From the NCBI GenBank assembly GCA_963754645.1, contig CAVWGP010000012.1, forward strand, positions 496,001 through 560,000: 64,000 bases of DNA. Reading direction: 5' to 3'. A program made the position numbers and the translations under genes. This document shows, piece by piece, positions 52,705 to 62,137 of the stretch. The notes beneath the pieces are model-generated. The model saw only the letters and a list, made by a program, of their open reading frames with translations. It did no database searches and was not told the DNA's origin. Positions within the stretch are counted from its first letter, which is position 1. The number at the start of each line of letters is the position of its first letter. The stretch comes from CAVWGP01 sp963754645. Lineage in GTDB: Bacteria; Pseudomonadota; Alphaproteobacteria; Bin65.

Positions 52705-54532
52705 ATGCCCGCGGGAAGCCGAAAAAATCGGCCCGATGCCGTGAATGGGATCTGCGAGGATCTGTATCGGCGGCCGCGACGCGCCGGCATTGGCGGCCGA
52801 TCTCAAGCGGGCGGCGAAGCGGAGGCGAAGGCGTTCAAGCAGCGCAATGCAGCGGCAAGCTTGCCGTGTATCGACGGCGCCGCGCTGGGCGGGGCGATAA
52901 GGTCGCTATGAGGCGCATGCAGGACGTGCTGGGCCGCGATGATGAGCTATGCCCAGCTGGTCCATGCCGGCAACATGATGGACCCGGAGATCGGCCAGCT
53001 TCTACCAGACGATCGCAGGAGCGGGTGACCGATATCTCCAGCGGCCTGCTGTTCTTCATCCTGAAGCTCGAACAAGCTGGACGATGCCGAGCTCGAAGCC
53101 GCCAAGCGAGACGCCCGCCAACTGAAGCGCTACGCGCCCTGGCTGCGCGACGTGCGCGCTTCCGGCCGCATCAGCTCTCCGACGATATGGAGCAGATGCT
53201 GCATGAAAAGTCGATGGCCGGCCGCCGCCGCCTGGATCCGGCTGTTCGACGAGACGCATGGCGCGTTCTGCGCTTCCCGCTGGACGGCAAAGGCGCTGAC
53301 CAGGCGCGAGATGCTGCACTTGCTCGGCCGACCGCGATGGCAAGACAGCGCGAGGCAGCCGGCAAGGCGCTCGGCCGCGGTCTTGGCCGAGCAAAAGTCG
53401 CGAGCTTTCGCGCTGATCACCAACACGCTGGCCAAGGACAAGGAGATCGAGGACCAGCTGGCGCAAATTCGCGCGGCCGGTGTCGTCGCGCAATCTCGCC
53501 AATCTCGTCGAGGACGAGGTGGTGGATGCGCTCGTCGCGGCGGTCGACGGCGGCCTATCCCGCGCCTCTCGCACCGCTACTACGAGATGAAGGCGAAGTG
53601 GTTCGGCGGCGACAAGCTCGAAATACTGGGACCGCAACGCGCCGCTGCCGGACGATGCCGGAGCGCACCATCGCCTGGACCGACGCCGACGAAGATCGTG
53701 CTAGACGCCTATCGCCGCCTTCTCGCCCGAGCTCGGCGAGCATCGGCAGGCAGATTCTTCGACAAGCCCTGGATCGACGCGCCGGTGCGGCCCGGCAAGG
53801 CGCCGGGCGCCTTCGCGCATCCGACCGTGCCGTCAGGCCCATCCCTATCTGCTGCTGAACTACCACGGCCGGACGCGCGACGTGATGACGCTCGGCCCAT
53901 GAACTCGGCCATGGCGTGCACCAGGTGCTGGCGGCGCCGACAGGGCAGCCCTGATGTCGGACACGCCGCTGACCCTGGCGGAGACCGCGTCGGTGTTCGG
54001 CGAGATGCTGACCTTCCAGGCCTGCTCGAAGCCGGAGACCGATGCCAGGCGCAGCCGCATCTGCTCGCCGGCAAGGTCGAGGACATGCTGAACACGGTCG
54101 TGCGGCAGATCGCCTTCTACGAATTCGAGCGCCGCCTGCATGATCGAGCGCCGCGACGGCGAACTCACTGCCGAACAGCATCGGCGAAATTTGGATGGCG
54201 GTGCAGCGCGAGAGCCTCGGGCCGGCGCTGCGATTTCGACGCCGACTACCGGGCGTTCTGGACCTACATCCCGCATTTCATCCATTCGCCGTTCTATGTC
54301 TATGCCTATGCGTTCGGCGATTGCCTGGTGAACTCGCTCTACGCGGTCTATCAGAAGCGGCGAGCGCGGCTTCGCCGGCAAAATATCTCGACATGCTCGC
54401 GCGCCGGCGGCAGCCAAGCGGCACAAGGAATTGCTCGCGCCCTTCGGCCTCGACGCCGGCGATCCGGCGTTCTGGGAGAAGGGCCTCGGCGTGATCGAAG
54501 GCTTCATCGACGAACTCGACCGAGCGCAATAG
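52705..54532 (+). CDS. pepF: Oligoendopeptidase F-like M3 metallopeptidase, many frameshifts
   Basis: Overlapping frames assemble into an M3 peptidase of about 595 residues. The zinc motif H-E-L-G-H-G-V-H-Q is at about 53897-53921 once one G is removed. Other family parts are M-M-S-Y-A-Q-L, Y-E-M-K-A-K-W-F-G, T-A-S-V-F-G-E-M-L, Y-A-Y-A-F-G-D-C-L-V-N-S-L-Y and a clean C-terminus ending F-I-D-E-L-D. I count more than a dozen single-base insertions, for example GAAATACTGG for GAATACTGG. Start near 52705 (M-P-A-G) is approximate. It cleaves short peptides in the cytosol. Confidence 0.78.
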
Positions 54533-54607
54533 GCCGGGCCGAAACGCATTTAGAGTATCGCAATGGGCGTCGGTTAGACGGCAAACGGAATTCGAATTGC
54601 GAGCGCC

Positions 54608-56305
54608 ATGAGCAAGCGTCAGATCCAGCGGCCGACCTTCGCGGAGTTGTATACTCCCAAGCTCGTGACCATTCTGCGCGAAGGCTATGGCCTGCGCGAT
54701 CTTCGGGCGGACGCCATCGCCGGCCTCACCGTCGCGATCGTCGCGATCCCGCTGTCGATGGCGATCGCGATCGCCTGCGGCTTGAGCCCGGACCGCGGGC
54801 TTTATGCCGCGATCGTCGGCGGCTTTTTGGTGTCCGCCTTGGGCGGAAGCCGCTTTCAGATCGGCGGCCCGGCCGGCGCATTCATTGTCCTGATCTTCTC
54901 GATCGTCGAACGCCACGGTTACAGCGGCTTGATGCTCGCGACCGCAATGGCGGGCGCGATCATGCTGATCGTCGGCTTCCTGCGCTGGGGAACCCACATC
55001 AAGTTCATTCCGCTTCCCGTGACGGTCGGGTTCACGGCGGGCATTGCCGTCATTATTTTCGCAAGCCAGCTCAAGGAATTGCTGGGGCTCGACGTCGCCA
55101 AGGAGCCGGCCGCGCTGCTGCCGAAACTCGCCGCGCTGTGGGATGCGCTGGGGACGACGCGCGCGGTCACGGTCGCCCTGTCCGCTTTGGCCGTGGCCAC
55201 GATTCTTGCCATCCGGCGTCTGCGACCGAAATGGCCCGGCATGCTGATTGCCGTGGCCGTTTGCGCGACCCTGACCGGGCTCCTCGATCTCGATGTCGCG
55301 ACAATCGGCACGCGTTTCGGCGGCATGCCGCAAAGCCTGCCCGTGCCGGCCATTCCCGACATCGATTTCGCCAAGCTCCGCGCTCTTGTGCCCGATGCGC
55401 TCGCGATCGCCTTGCTGGGCTCGATCGAATCGCTGCTCTCGGCCGTGGTCGCCGACGGCATGAGCGGCCGGCGGCATCGCTCGAATTGCGAGCTCGTGGC
55501 CCAGGGTGCCGCGAACATCGCCGTGACGGCGTTCGGCGGCATGCCGGTCACGGGCACCATCGCGCGCACCGCCACCAACGTCCGCTCCGGGGCCAGGGGG
55601 CCGGTCGCTGGCATATTCCATGCGATCTACATCCTGCTCTTCATGCTGGTGGCCGCACCGCTGGCCTCCCACATCCCGCTCGCTTCGCTTGGCGCGGTGC
55701 TGGCGATCGTGGCATGGAACATGGCGGAAAAAGAGGAATTCGCGGCGCTGCTGCGCGCGTCGCGCGGCGACGCCGCGGTGCTGCTGGCAACGTTCTTTCT
55801 GACGGTGCTCGAGGACTTGACGCTCGGCATCGCCGTCGGCGTCACGCTCGGCGCATTCCTGTTCCTGCACCGCATGGCCGATTCCGTCGAAGTGCGGCAT
55901 GGCGAAGCGCCCAGCGGCGAGGACCGCGCCGACAACGACGGCGTGCGCACCGCCTACGACTCGCAAGCCGCGTCCGATCCCGAATTCATGGTTTACAGGA
56001 TCAGCGGCGCGTTCTTTTTCGGCGCGACGGCGAGCGTCGGCACGGTGCTCGACCGCATCGGAAAATATCCCCGCGCCTTCGTGTTCGACTTTTCCGACGT
56101 GCCGATCGTCGACACCACGGCGGCGAAGGCGCTCGAGGCCTTCGTGCGCAAACTCCGCCGCGCCGGCACGCAAATCTGCATCGTCGGCGCGCGCCGCGGC
56201 GTTCGGCGAACCTTGCTGACCGCCGGCATGCGCCGGCCAGGAGTCACTTACGCCCCGACCGTCGCGGATGCCCGGAAGCGCCTCGGCATGGCCGCTCGGC
56301 CGTAG
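54608..56305 (+). CDS. SulP-family anion permease with STAS domain
   Basis: A 565-residue uninterrupted membrane protein with ten or more helices from about residue 35 to 410. The SulP signatures G-L-T-V-A-I-V-A-I-P-L-S and G-G-S-R-F-Q-I-G-G-P-A-G-A are near the start. A STAS domain at about 455-550 carries V-F-D-F-S-D-V-P-I-V-D-T-T-A. Members carry sulfate, bicarbonate or dicarboxylates. It is free of frameshifts although both neighbours are full of them. Confidence 0.9.
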   Translation: MSKRQIQRPTFAELYTPKLVTILREGYGLRDLRADAIAGLTVAIVAIPLSMAIAIACGLSPDRGLYAAIVGGFLVSALGGSRFQIGGPAGAFIVLIFSIVERHGYSGLMLATAMAGAIMLIVGFLRWGTHIKFIPLPVTVGFTAGIAVIIFASQLKELLGLDVAKEPAALLPKLAALWDALGTTRAVTVALSALAVATILAIRRLRPKWPGMLIAVAVCATLTGLLDLDVATIGTRFGGMPQSLPVPAIPDIDFAKLRALVPDALAIALLGSIESLLSAVVADGMSGRRHRSNCELVAQGAANIAVTAFGGMPVTGTIARTATNVRSGARGPVAGIFHAIYILLFMLVAAPLASHIPLASLGAVLAIVAWNMAEKEEFAALLRASRGDAAVLLATFFLTVLEDLTLGIAVGVTLGAFLFLHRMADSVEVRHGEAPSGEDRADNDGVRTAYDSQAASDPEFMVYRISGAFFFGATASVGTVLDRIGKYPRAFVFDFSDVPIVDTTAAKALEAFVRKLRRAGTQICIVGARRGVRRTLLTAGMRRPGVTYAPTVADARKRLGMAARP

Positions 56306-56323
56306 CACCGCGCTGCCGAGCTG

Positions 56324-57698
56324 TTACGCGCTTTGCCCGATCCGCCCGGCCACGGCGCGGACTTTGCGCGGGGCGGCGAGCCAGATGGCGAGCGCCGAGA
56401 GGGCGCAAAAGCCCAGCGCGATCCAGAAGGCGAGCGCGTAGCTGCCGGTTGCATCGTGCACGCGCGCCGGTGAGCCACGGACCGACCGCGCCGCCGGCGA
56501 TCGAGCGCCAGCATCAGCGTGCCGAAGATCGCGCCGTAGTGCCGGCCCTCGAAGATCTCGGCGACGATTGCCGCCATGACCGAGGTGAGGCCGTAGCCGA
56601 GCAGGCCCTGCGCGACCACCATCAGTATAGAGGAGCGCGGGCGTCGGCATGCCGCGCAGCAGCAGCAGCGCCACGTAGCAGAGCGCGAAGCCGAGCGCAG
56701 CCGACGCGTCCACACCCATTCGCGGCCGATGCGGTCGGAGACATGGCCGAGCGCGATCTGGCCGGGGATGGCGACGATCGGCTCACGAGGCCGAGCGCCC
56801 AAGCCGCCGTCGCCGGGCTGAAGCCGATCTCGATGAGGTACTTCGTCTGGTGCACCTGCACCGCGTACCAGGCGAAGAGGCGCCGGTGAATAGCCAGCGC
56901 GATCCACCAGAAGCGCGCGGTGCGCGCGGCGCGCCCGAGCGTCCAGTCGACCGCCGCCCAGGCCGGATCGACGACGTTCGCCGCGCGCGTGGCGCGCGCC
57001 GCGGCGGCCGAACTCGCCGCGGGATCGCCGTCGGGATCGAGGCCGAGTCTGTCGCGGCCGGCGCCGCAGCAGAAGGTTGAGCGGCGCCAGCAGCACGAGG
57101 CCGAAGAGGCCGAGCGTCCAGCACGCGGCGCGCCAGCCCGATTGCGTCGATCATCGCCTGCATCCACGGCAGATGACGATCGAGCCGACGCCGACGCCGG
57201 AGAACGCGATGCTGATGGCAAGGCCGCGCCGGCGCACGAACCAGTTCGGCAGGAACAGCGATTGCCCCGTGTAGCCGAGGCAGATGCTGCCGCCGCCGAC
57301 CAAGAGGCCGAGCGTTGCATAGAGCTGCCAGGGCTCGCTGGATGAACGTCGCCAGCAGCAGCCCGGCGCACATCAGCCGCAACGCCGGTCTCCATCACGA
57401 AGCGCGGGCCACGACGATCCATGAGCGCGGCCGAGCGATCGGGCTGAGCGCCGCCGAGACCAAAAAGCCGAACGAGAACGCGCCCGCCGTCACGCCGCGA
57501 TCCCAGCCGAACTCGCCGAGGATCGGCGGGAAGAGCAGCGAGAACGACGGTGCGCGCATTGACGCCGACGCCCATCGTGACGAAAACGACGGCGACGAGC
57601 GAGCCAGCCGTAGAAGAACGGCAGGCGCGAGACGAAAGATTTTGCGGGAGCGAGCGACAATTTCGTTTGCGGCGTGGCGACGGCGACGAACCGGCCAT
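56324..57698 (-). CDS. MFS transporter, many frameshifts
   Basis: Frames together give a 12-helix MFS permease: V-F-V-T-M-G-V-G-V-N-A-R near the start, F-G-W-D-R-G-V-T-A-G-A-F-S-F-G-F, L-M-D-R-R-G-P-R-F-V, a mid part with T-K-Y-L-I-E-I-G-F-S-P, and a clean end R-I-G-Q-S-A. Breaks checked are single added bases (GTTGCGGCTG for GTTGCGCTG). The start (ATG 57698, M-A-G-S-S-P-S-P) is approximate. The N-terminal style resembles oxalate/formate-antiporter-like MFS proteins. Confidence 0.7.
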
Positions 57699-58042
57699 GA
57701 TGTGACCGGCGTCGCGCCAGCGCAACCCGATGCGGCGCATAGCGACCCGCCGATTGCGCCTCGGCTCTCCGGTTCGGCTCCCGGTCGCGCCATCGGCATT
57801 CATCGGCCGCAATAAGAACAAGAGGGTAAAATACCGTGCCGGCTGCCCGGCATTAACCCGTCCTTAGCGGTTTTGGCGCGATGTTGCGCTCGGTTGGGAG
57901 TGGGGACCGCAAGGGCCCGCGGCCAGCCGGCGATCCGTCGCCGGCGTCTCCGTGGCGCGGCGTGTTCGGCCGGCCGCGGCCCTAGTTTCCGCTCGACAGG
58001 CAAGATAGCCGTGTTCGGCACAACCATGAAGAGTGAGTTTCC
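57699..58042. other. Intergenic region without recognised features
   Basis: About 340 bases between the divergent MFS and RcnB-like genes. GC-rich with a few short palindromes (for example GGCCGGCCGCGGCC near 57970) but no supported gene, clear promoter or repeat. Confidence 0.4.
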
Positions 58043-58519
58043 ATGCTGCGCAAGTTGACGATTTCCTTGATGCTTTGCCTCGCTCCGGCCTTTGCCGCCG
58101 ACGCCAAGGGACCGAAGTGGAACGAAGGCGAAAGCCATCACAATAGGGGCGAGCACGACTCCAAGCGCGAACCTGGAAACCATCGCCCAGGATCGGCGAA
58201 AGTTTATGTCAATATCGGGACGCCGCATCGCTCGGTTTTCACCAACTACTACACCTCATATTATGCCCGCGGCCATTGCCCGCCGGGCCTGGCGAAGAAG
58301 GACAATGGCTGCCTGCCGCCGGGGCACGCAAAGCGCTTCGTCATCGGTCAAGCCTTGCCGCATTATGTCGTCTACAGCGCCCTGCCGCCCGACCTTGCAT
58401 TGCGCGTGGCCGCGCCCGCGGGCTACAGCTACGTGTATCTCGACGGACATGTCCTATTGATGTCGCTGTCGACGCGCCTTGTCGTCGATTCCTTCGCGAT
58501 CTCGGTTAACATTCGCTAA
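58043..58519 (+). CDS. RcnB-like exported protein 1
   Basis: A 158-residue protein with a signal peptide ending F-A-A-D-A near residue 21, a His/Glu/Arg-rich low-complexity stretch (E-S-H-H-N-R-G-E-H-D), then C-P-P-G-L-A-K-K-D-N-G-C-L-P-P-G-H-A-K-R and Y-V-Y-L-D-G-H-V-L. The Cys-flanked G-L-A-K/P-P-G-H-A-K pattern is typical of periplasmic RcnB/CigR-like proteins. The His-rich part could bind metal. Tandem with a paralogue downstream. Confidence 0.72.
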   Translation: MLRKLTISLMLCLAPAFAADAKGPKWNEGESHHNRGEHDSKREPGNHRPGSAKVYVNIGTPHRSVFTNYYTSYYARGHCPPGLAKKDNGCLPPGHAKRFVIGQALPHYVVYSALPPDLALRVAAPAGYSYVYLDGHVLLMSLSTRLVVDSFAISVNIR

Positions 58520-58659
58520 GGTTGCCGCGCGTAAAGCAGTTTTGCGCGCCAATTCCTTACCTATTTCTTTCGGTCGGCATTAAAGCGCGACGTGCTCTCC
58601 TTGCGTCATGGGAGAGCCCGCATCCCAATTTGGGCGGGTGCGATGGAGGACTTTGCAGC

Positions 58660-59115
58660 ATGACGCGAAAGATGATCCTCGCCGCTACGTTCCTGGCGCA
58701 GACGATCGGCCTGACGCAGACGATCGGAATGGCATCGGCCGATGAGCGCGGCGCCGCCATAACGATGGCCGAGCGCACCGCCATCCACGAATTCTTCGCC
58801 CAACATTACACAGATGGGCGCTGTGCCCCCGGCCTCAGCCGTTTCCACAACACCTGCATTCCGATGACGGCCGCCCGCCGCTTCACGGTTGGCAGGCCGC
58901 TGGCGCAATCCGTTCCGGCAAGTCCCGCGCCGCTCGATTTGATCGAACGCATCGCGGTTCCCGCCGGCCACATATACATGTTCCTCGATGGCCATGTGCT
59001 GCTTGTCGAGAGCAAGAAGCGCATCGTCATCGACGCCGTTTCGGTCTCGGTTGCCATGCCGGCACGTAAGCCGGCGCCGCGCGTGGCCGAACGGGAAACC
59101 TCGGTCGCCGAGTAG
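58660..59115 (+). CDS. RcnB-like exported protein 2
   Basis: A 151-residue paralogue: signal peptide to about residue 27, then H-E-F-F-A-Q-H-Y-T-D-G-R-C-A-P-G-L and N-T-C-I-P-M-T-A-A-R-R-F, and the shared Y-M-F-L-D-G-H-V-L-L-V. It lacks the His-rich stretch of its neighbour. ATG 58660 follows a GGAGGAC site. The two probably arose by duplication and diverged; role in the periplasm unknown. Confidence 0.68.
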   Translation: MTRKMILAATFLAQTIGLTQTIGMASADERGAAITMAERTAIHEFFAQHYTDGRCAPGLSRFHNTCIPMTAARRFTVGRPLAQSVPASPAPLDLIERIAVPAGHIYMFLDGHVLLVESKKRIVIDAVSVSVAMPARKPAPRVAERETSVAE

Positions 59116-59255
59116 GCCAAACACGCGCGCCGCCGACCGCAAGTCCGGCCTCGATCCGAACTTTCTCCTGCGCGCGTTGCCCGCGGTTTCGTTTGCACTC
59201 AAACGAAAGGCGGCGTGGCGCGTTTTCTGTGGATAACTTCAGAAATCGCCCAGGG

Positions 59256-59298
59256 TGTGACGGCCGTCACTGCGGAACTTGGCAAAGGTGCCTAGTCT
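59256..59298 (+). promoter_or_regulatory. Fourth CRP-type class II promoter, driving a small membrane peptide
   Basis: Palindrome TGTGA-N6-TCACT at 59256-59271 and a -10-like TAGTCT at 59293-59298, 29.5 bases from palindrome centre to box, exactly as in the three copies at 21126-21463. Upstream CTGTGGATAACT and CCCAGGG (59226-59255) match those of copy 3. The predicted start is about 28 bases before the ATG at 59333. Confidence 0.65.
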
Positions 59299-59332
59299 GG
59301 CAACTATCGAAATCCAGACCAAGGGGGCTGCC

Positions 59333-59458
59333 ATGTTCGCCAACGCTTCGATCGCCACGCGCATCGCCGACCACGCCCTCGGATTTTTCGCGTTCACCGC
59401 GGCCATGATTTGCGGCGCGCCGATCGCGATGGTGTTCGGCGCCTTCTTCTTCGCCTAG
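59333..59458 (+). CDS. Small hydrophobic membrane peptide (41 residues)
   Basis: A 41-residue peptide starting M-F-A-N-A-S-I-A-T-R and then mostly hydrophobic (L-G-F-F-A-F-T-A-A-M-I-C-G, A-M-V-F-G-A-F-F-F-A), consistent with one long or two short membrane segments. It has an AAGGGGG ribosome site 6 bases upstream and sits directly behind the CRP-type promoter at 59256-59298. That setting is the main reason to believe it is expressed. No homologue known to me. Confidence 0.6.
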   Translation: MFANASIATRIADHALGFFAFTAAMICGAPIAMVFGAFFFA

Positions 59459-59498
59459 CAGGTCTGGACCGGTTTACCCACCCCGGCACAATCGGGAT

Positions 59499-59996
59499 TC
59501 AGTTGGCCACGCCACTGGGACGTTCCGCCAAAAATCTTAGTTTCGCCTCAAGCTCCGCTTTGGCCCGCTCGGCGGCGCGCAGCTTGGCTTCGATCTCCGC
59601 GCGCGCTGCCTCGGCGGCCCGGATTTCTGCCTCGGTCTCGGCCCGAGCCCGATCCCTCGCCGCTTGCGCGTCCCGTTTGGCGGCATCGGCAATGCGCCGC
59701 GCCTCATCCACGGTTTCCTGCGCTTCGGCGAGCGCGCGGCGCACTTCGATCACGACGCGATTGGCCTGATCGAGCTCGCGCTTGACCTCGACCGCGCTCC
59801 GATTGGCTTGTTCGCCGGCGCGGCGCGCCGCCGCCGCGTCGTGGCGCGCCATATCGAGCGCGACTTCTTTTTCATCGGCCGCGCGATGCAGCCGGCCGAC
59901 ATAAAAACTGCCGCTCGCAACAAGCACAACGATCGACGCGATGAGCAGGACATTGGTCTTGAAGCCGCCAAGTCGCGGCACTTCGGAAGCTGGCAT
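59499..59996 (-). CDS. Membrane-anchored coiled-coil protein
   Basis: A 165-residue protein: one membrane helix at about 14-34 (V-L-L-I-A-S-I-V-V-L-V-A-S-G), then a long Ala/Arg/Glu-rich coiled-coil to residue 158 (for example A-R-A-E-I-E-A-K-L-R-A-A-E-R-A-K). ATG 59996 follows a GGGAGGG site; an ATG five codons upstream is less favoured. No catalytic motif. It probably extends into the periplasm or cytoplasm as a scaffold. Confidence 0.65.
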   Translation of the reverse strand: MPASEVPRLGGFKTNVLLIASIVVLVASGSFYVGRLHRAADEKEVALDMARHDAAAARRAGEQANRSAVEVKRELDQANRVVIEVRRALAEAQETVDEARRIADAAKRDAQAARDRARAETEAEIRAAEAARAEIEAKLRAAERAKAELEAKLRFLAERPSGVAN

Positions 59997-60158
59997 TTCG
60001 AACCCTCCCAACCGGGCAAGGCCGCGCCGATGGAGATCTTTTCCGTCTCCTGGACCGGGAAGCCTTGCCCCGGCCGGCGCGCCGCGCCCTAAGCGTATCG
60101 CATATTATCCCGGAATCCGGCCGGGGGAACCGATTTCGACGCAAGGGCCCAATGCGAA

Positions 60159-61529
60159 TTAGTCGCGGCGCGGATCGCCGCCCGCCAAACCCGCTTCCTT
60201 CAGCGCCTTTGCCTGGCGCTTGGCGAGCGCGCCGACATCGAAATCGCCGATCAGATCGTGGAACAGGCGGTACCAGTTGATCTCGGCCTTGAGGTGCATG
60301 AAGACCGAGCCGAGGCCGATCGCGGCGCGATCCATCAGCACGAATTCGCGCGGCGGCTTGACGCCGCCGAGGCTGGCGCAGGGCCTCGTGCACCTGACCC
60401 GCGACCTTGGCGCCGTAGCGCGTGTCGTTTTGCTCCTGAATTGTCTGCGGTCCGGTCCTCCATCAGCGGCGCATAGACGAAGCGCGCCCAAAGGTTCAGG
60501 ACTTCGAGGATTTCCGGGCGCAAATCCGCGAAGCCCCAGATCTCGTAGGCCTGCGACGGCGCGCTCGGGCTCGTCGTCGCGCAGCGCGAAATAGAGCTCG
60601 ATCACGCCCTTGACGAAGCTCGGCGGGAAAACGCGGATGCAGCCGAAATCGAGCAGGTTGATCGTGCGGTCCGGCGCGCGCCGTGTAATTGCCGAGATGC
60701 GGATCGCCGTGGATGACGCCGTAGTCGTAAAACGGCACGTACCAGGCGCGGAACAGGTTTAGCGCGATCCGGTTGCGCTCCGCCTGCGGGCGCCTCGGCG
60801 AATTCGGTCAGCGGCTTGCCCTCGAGCCAGTTCATGGTCGATCAGGCGATTGGTGCGACAGCGCGGCGAACTCGACGGGCACGTGGACGCCGGCCTCGTC
60901 CTTCAGCATGCGGCGATAGAGCCGCATGTGCTTGGCTTCGCGCCCGTAATCGAGCTCCTCGCGCAGCCGCGTCGCTGATTTCGGCGTGGATGTTCTCGGT
61001 CGAGATCGCGCGGTCGTAGCGCTCGTAGAGACGGAAGATGAGCTTGAGCTGGCTGAGATCGGCTTCGACCGCCGAGGCCATGTCGGGATATTGCAGCTTG
61101 CAGGCGAGGCTCGCGCCGTCGCGGCCGGTGGCGCGATGCACCTGGCCGAGCGACGCCGCGTGCGCCGCCTCGTGCTCGAAGCTCTTGAACGTCGCCTGCC
61201 AGTCCGGCGCCCAACTCGCTCGCCATGCGCCGGCGCACGAAAGGCCAGCCCATCGCCGGCGCGTTGGCCTGCAGCTGCGGCCAGCTCGGCGGCGTATTCG
61301 CGCGGCAGCGCGTCGGGAATGGTGGACAGGAGCTGCGCGACTTTCATCAGCGGACCTTTCAGCCCGCCGAGCGCGGCTTTGCAGATCGGCCGCGTGCTTG
61401 GCGCGGTCGAGCTTGCAGTCCGAGATAGCGCTGGCCCGCCGCCCGCGCCGCGAGCCCGCCGACCGCGCGCCCGACCCGCGCATAACGCCGCACGCGCCCG
61501 CCGAAGGAATTGCCGTTATCGCCGCTCAT
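60159..61529 (-). CDS. AarF/UbiB (ABC1) family kinase-like protein, many frameshifts
   Basis: Frames join to a protein of about 455 residues of the ABC1/UbiB atypical kinase family, which supports ubiquinone or lipid metabolism. Parts: L-K-G-P-L-M-K-V-A-Q-L-L (the K-x-G-Q motif as K-V-A-Q), A-A-S-L-G-Q-V-H-R-A, L-R-E-E-L-D-Y, V-I-H-G-D-P-H-L-G-N-Y (catalytic loop) and L-L-D-F-G-C (metal loop). At least eight breaks, all resolved by dropping one base, for example near 60372, 60449, 60551 and 60677. Start ATG 61529 (M-S-G-D-N-G-N). Confidence 0.75.
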
Positions 61530-61576
61530 GGCGGCATCATTGCCGCATTCACCGAGAGTGCGGCAAGAAGCGAATT

Positions 61577-62046
61577 ACAGGGAGACGGGGAGACGGGGAG
61601 CGTTATGGCTGCGCCTCGCGCTTGAGCGTCATTCGGCGAATGCCGTCGCGCATCGCGGCCGTTTGAAAATTCAGCAGGAGGCCTCGACCGATTTGCGATA
61701 GCTTGAGGTAAGTCAGCAACTGAGCCTCATGGATCGGCAAAAGCCGCTCGACCGTTTTTATCTCGATGATGACGCCGGCCTCGACGACAAAGTCCATTCG
61801 ATATCCGCAATCGAGACGCTTTCCTTTGTAGTGCACGGGTAACGCCACCTGGCGCCGGAAGGACATGCCGATCGATTCGAACTCATGCGCCAAACATTCC
61901 TCATATGCGCTCTCGAGCAGGCCCGGCCCCAAGATACGATGCACTTCGATCGCGGCGCCGATGATCTTTTCCGTTAGTGCATCGTCAAGAGGCATGATTC
62001 ATCCGCAATAAGCAAAACAATCCTCCCCGCCTCCCCGCCTCCCTGT
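61577..62046. mobile_element. 470-base GxxExxY cassette with octamer-array inverted repeats
   Basis: A 24-base arm at 61577-61600 (tandem octamers ACAGGGAG, ACGGGGAG, ACGGGGAG) and its inverted copy at 62023-62046 match at 22 of 24 positions and tightly enclose one gene: 2 bases separate the left arm from the stop and 27 bases the right arm from the start. Both mismatches become G-U pairs in RNA of the gene's strand. No transposase is inside, and no clear target-site duplication was seen. This looks like a unit that moved or was copied as a whole. Confidence 0.55.
61603..61995 (-). CDS. GxxExxY family protein
   Basis: A 130-residue protein with the family's defining G-P-G-L-L-E-S-A-Y motif near residues 23-31, then R-Q-V-A-L-P-V-H-Y-K-G-K and V-I-I-E-I-K-T-V-E-R-L near residue 75. 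The D-x-x-V-E, I-E-I-K-T arrangement resembles a PD-(D/E)xK nuclease core, a plausible but unproven activity. It is enclosed by inverted repeats. GxxExxY genes often occur as scattered copies in genomes. Confidence 0.85.
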   Translation of the reverse strand: MPLDDALTEKIIGAAIEVHRILGPGLLESAYEECLAHEFESIGMSFRRQVALPVHYKGKRLDCGYRMDFVVEAGVIIEIKTVERLLPIHEAQLLTYLKLSQIGRGLLLNFQTAAMRDGIRRMTLKREAQP

Positions 62047-62077
62047 GAACCTTCTTCTCCGCTGTGCAGGGCGCGGC

Positions 62078-62137
62078 CTAGATGCCTTTTTCCTTTGGCA
62101 CGTAGTCGAGCAGGCGCTCCAGGCCGGCGGCCGTCAT
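62078..62137 (-). pseudogene. 19-codon fragment of a puuE-like 3' end
   Basis: A short frame M-T-A-A-G-L-E-R-L-L-D-Y-V-P-K-E-K-G-I ends at TAG 62080-62078. It matches the C-terminal region A-A-G-L-E-R-L-L-D-Y-V-M-K-K-K-G-I of the puuE gene (62916-62966) in DNA at roughly 43 of 50 bases. The ATG overlaps the antitoxin stop. It is probably a leftover of a second puuE copy or a partial duplication that brackets the toxin-antitoxin genes. Confidence 0.6.

Noticed and set aside
50694..54532. Reading fadD-like and pepF genes as pseudogenes
   Set aside because: All resolved breaks are single-base insertions, motifs are intact when joined, and the pattern fits sequencing error better than decay.
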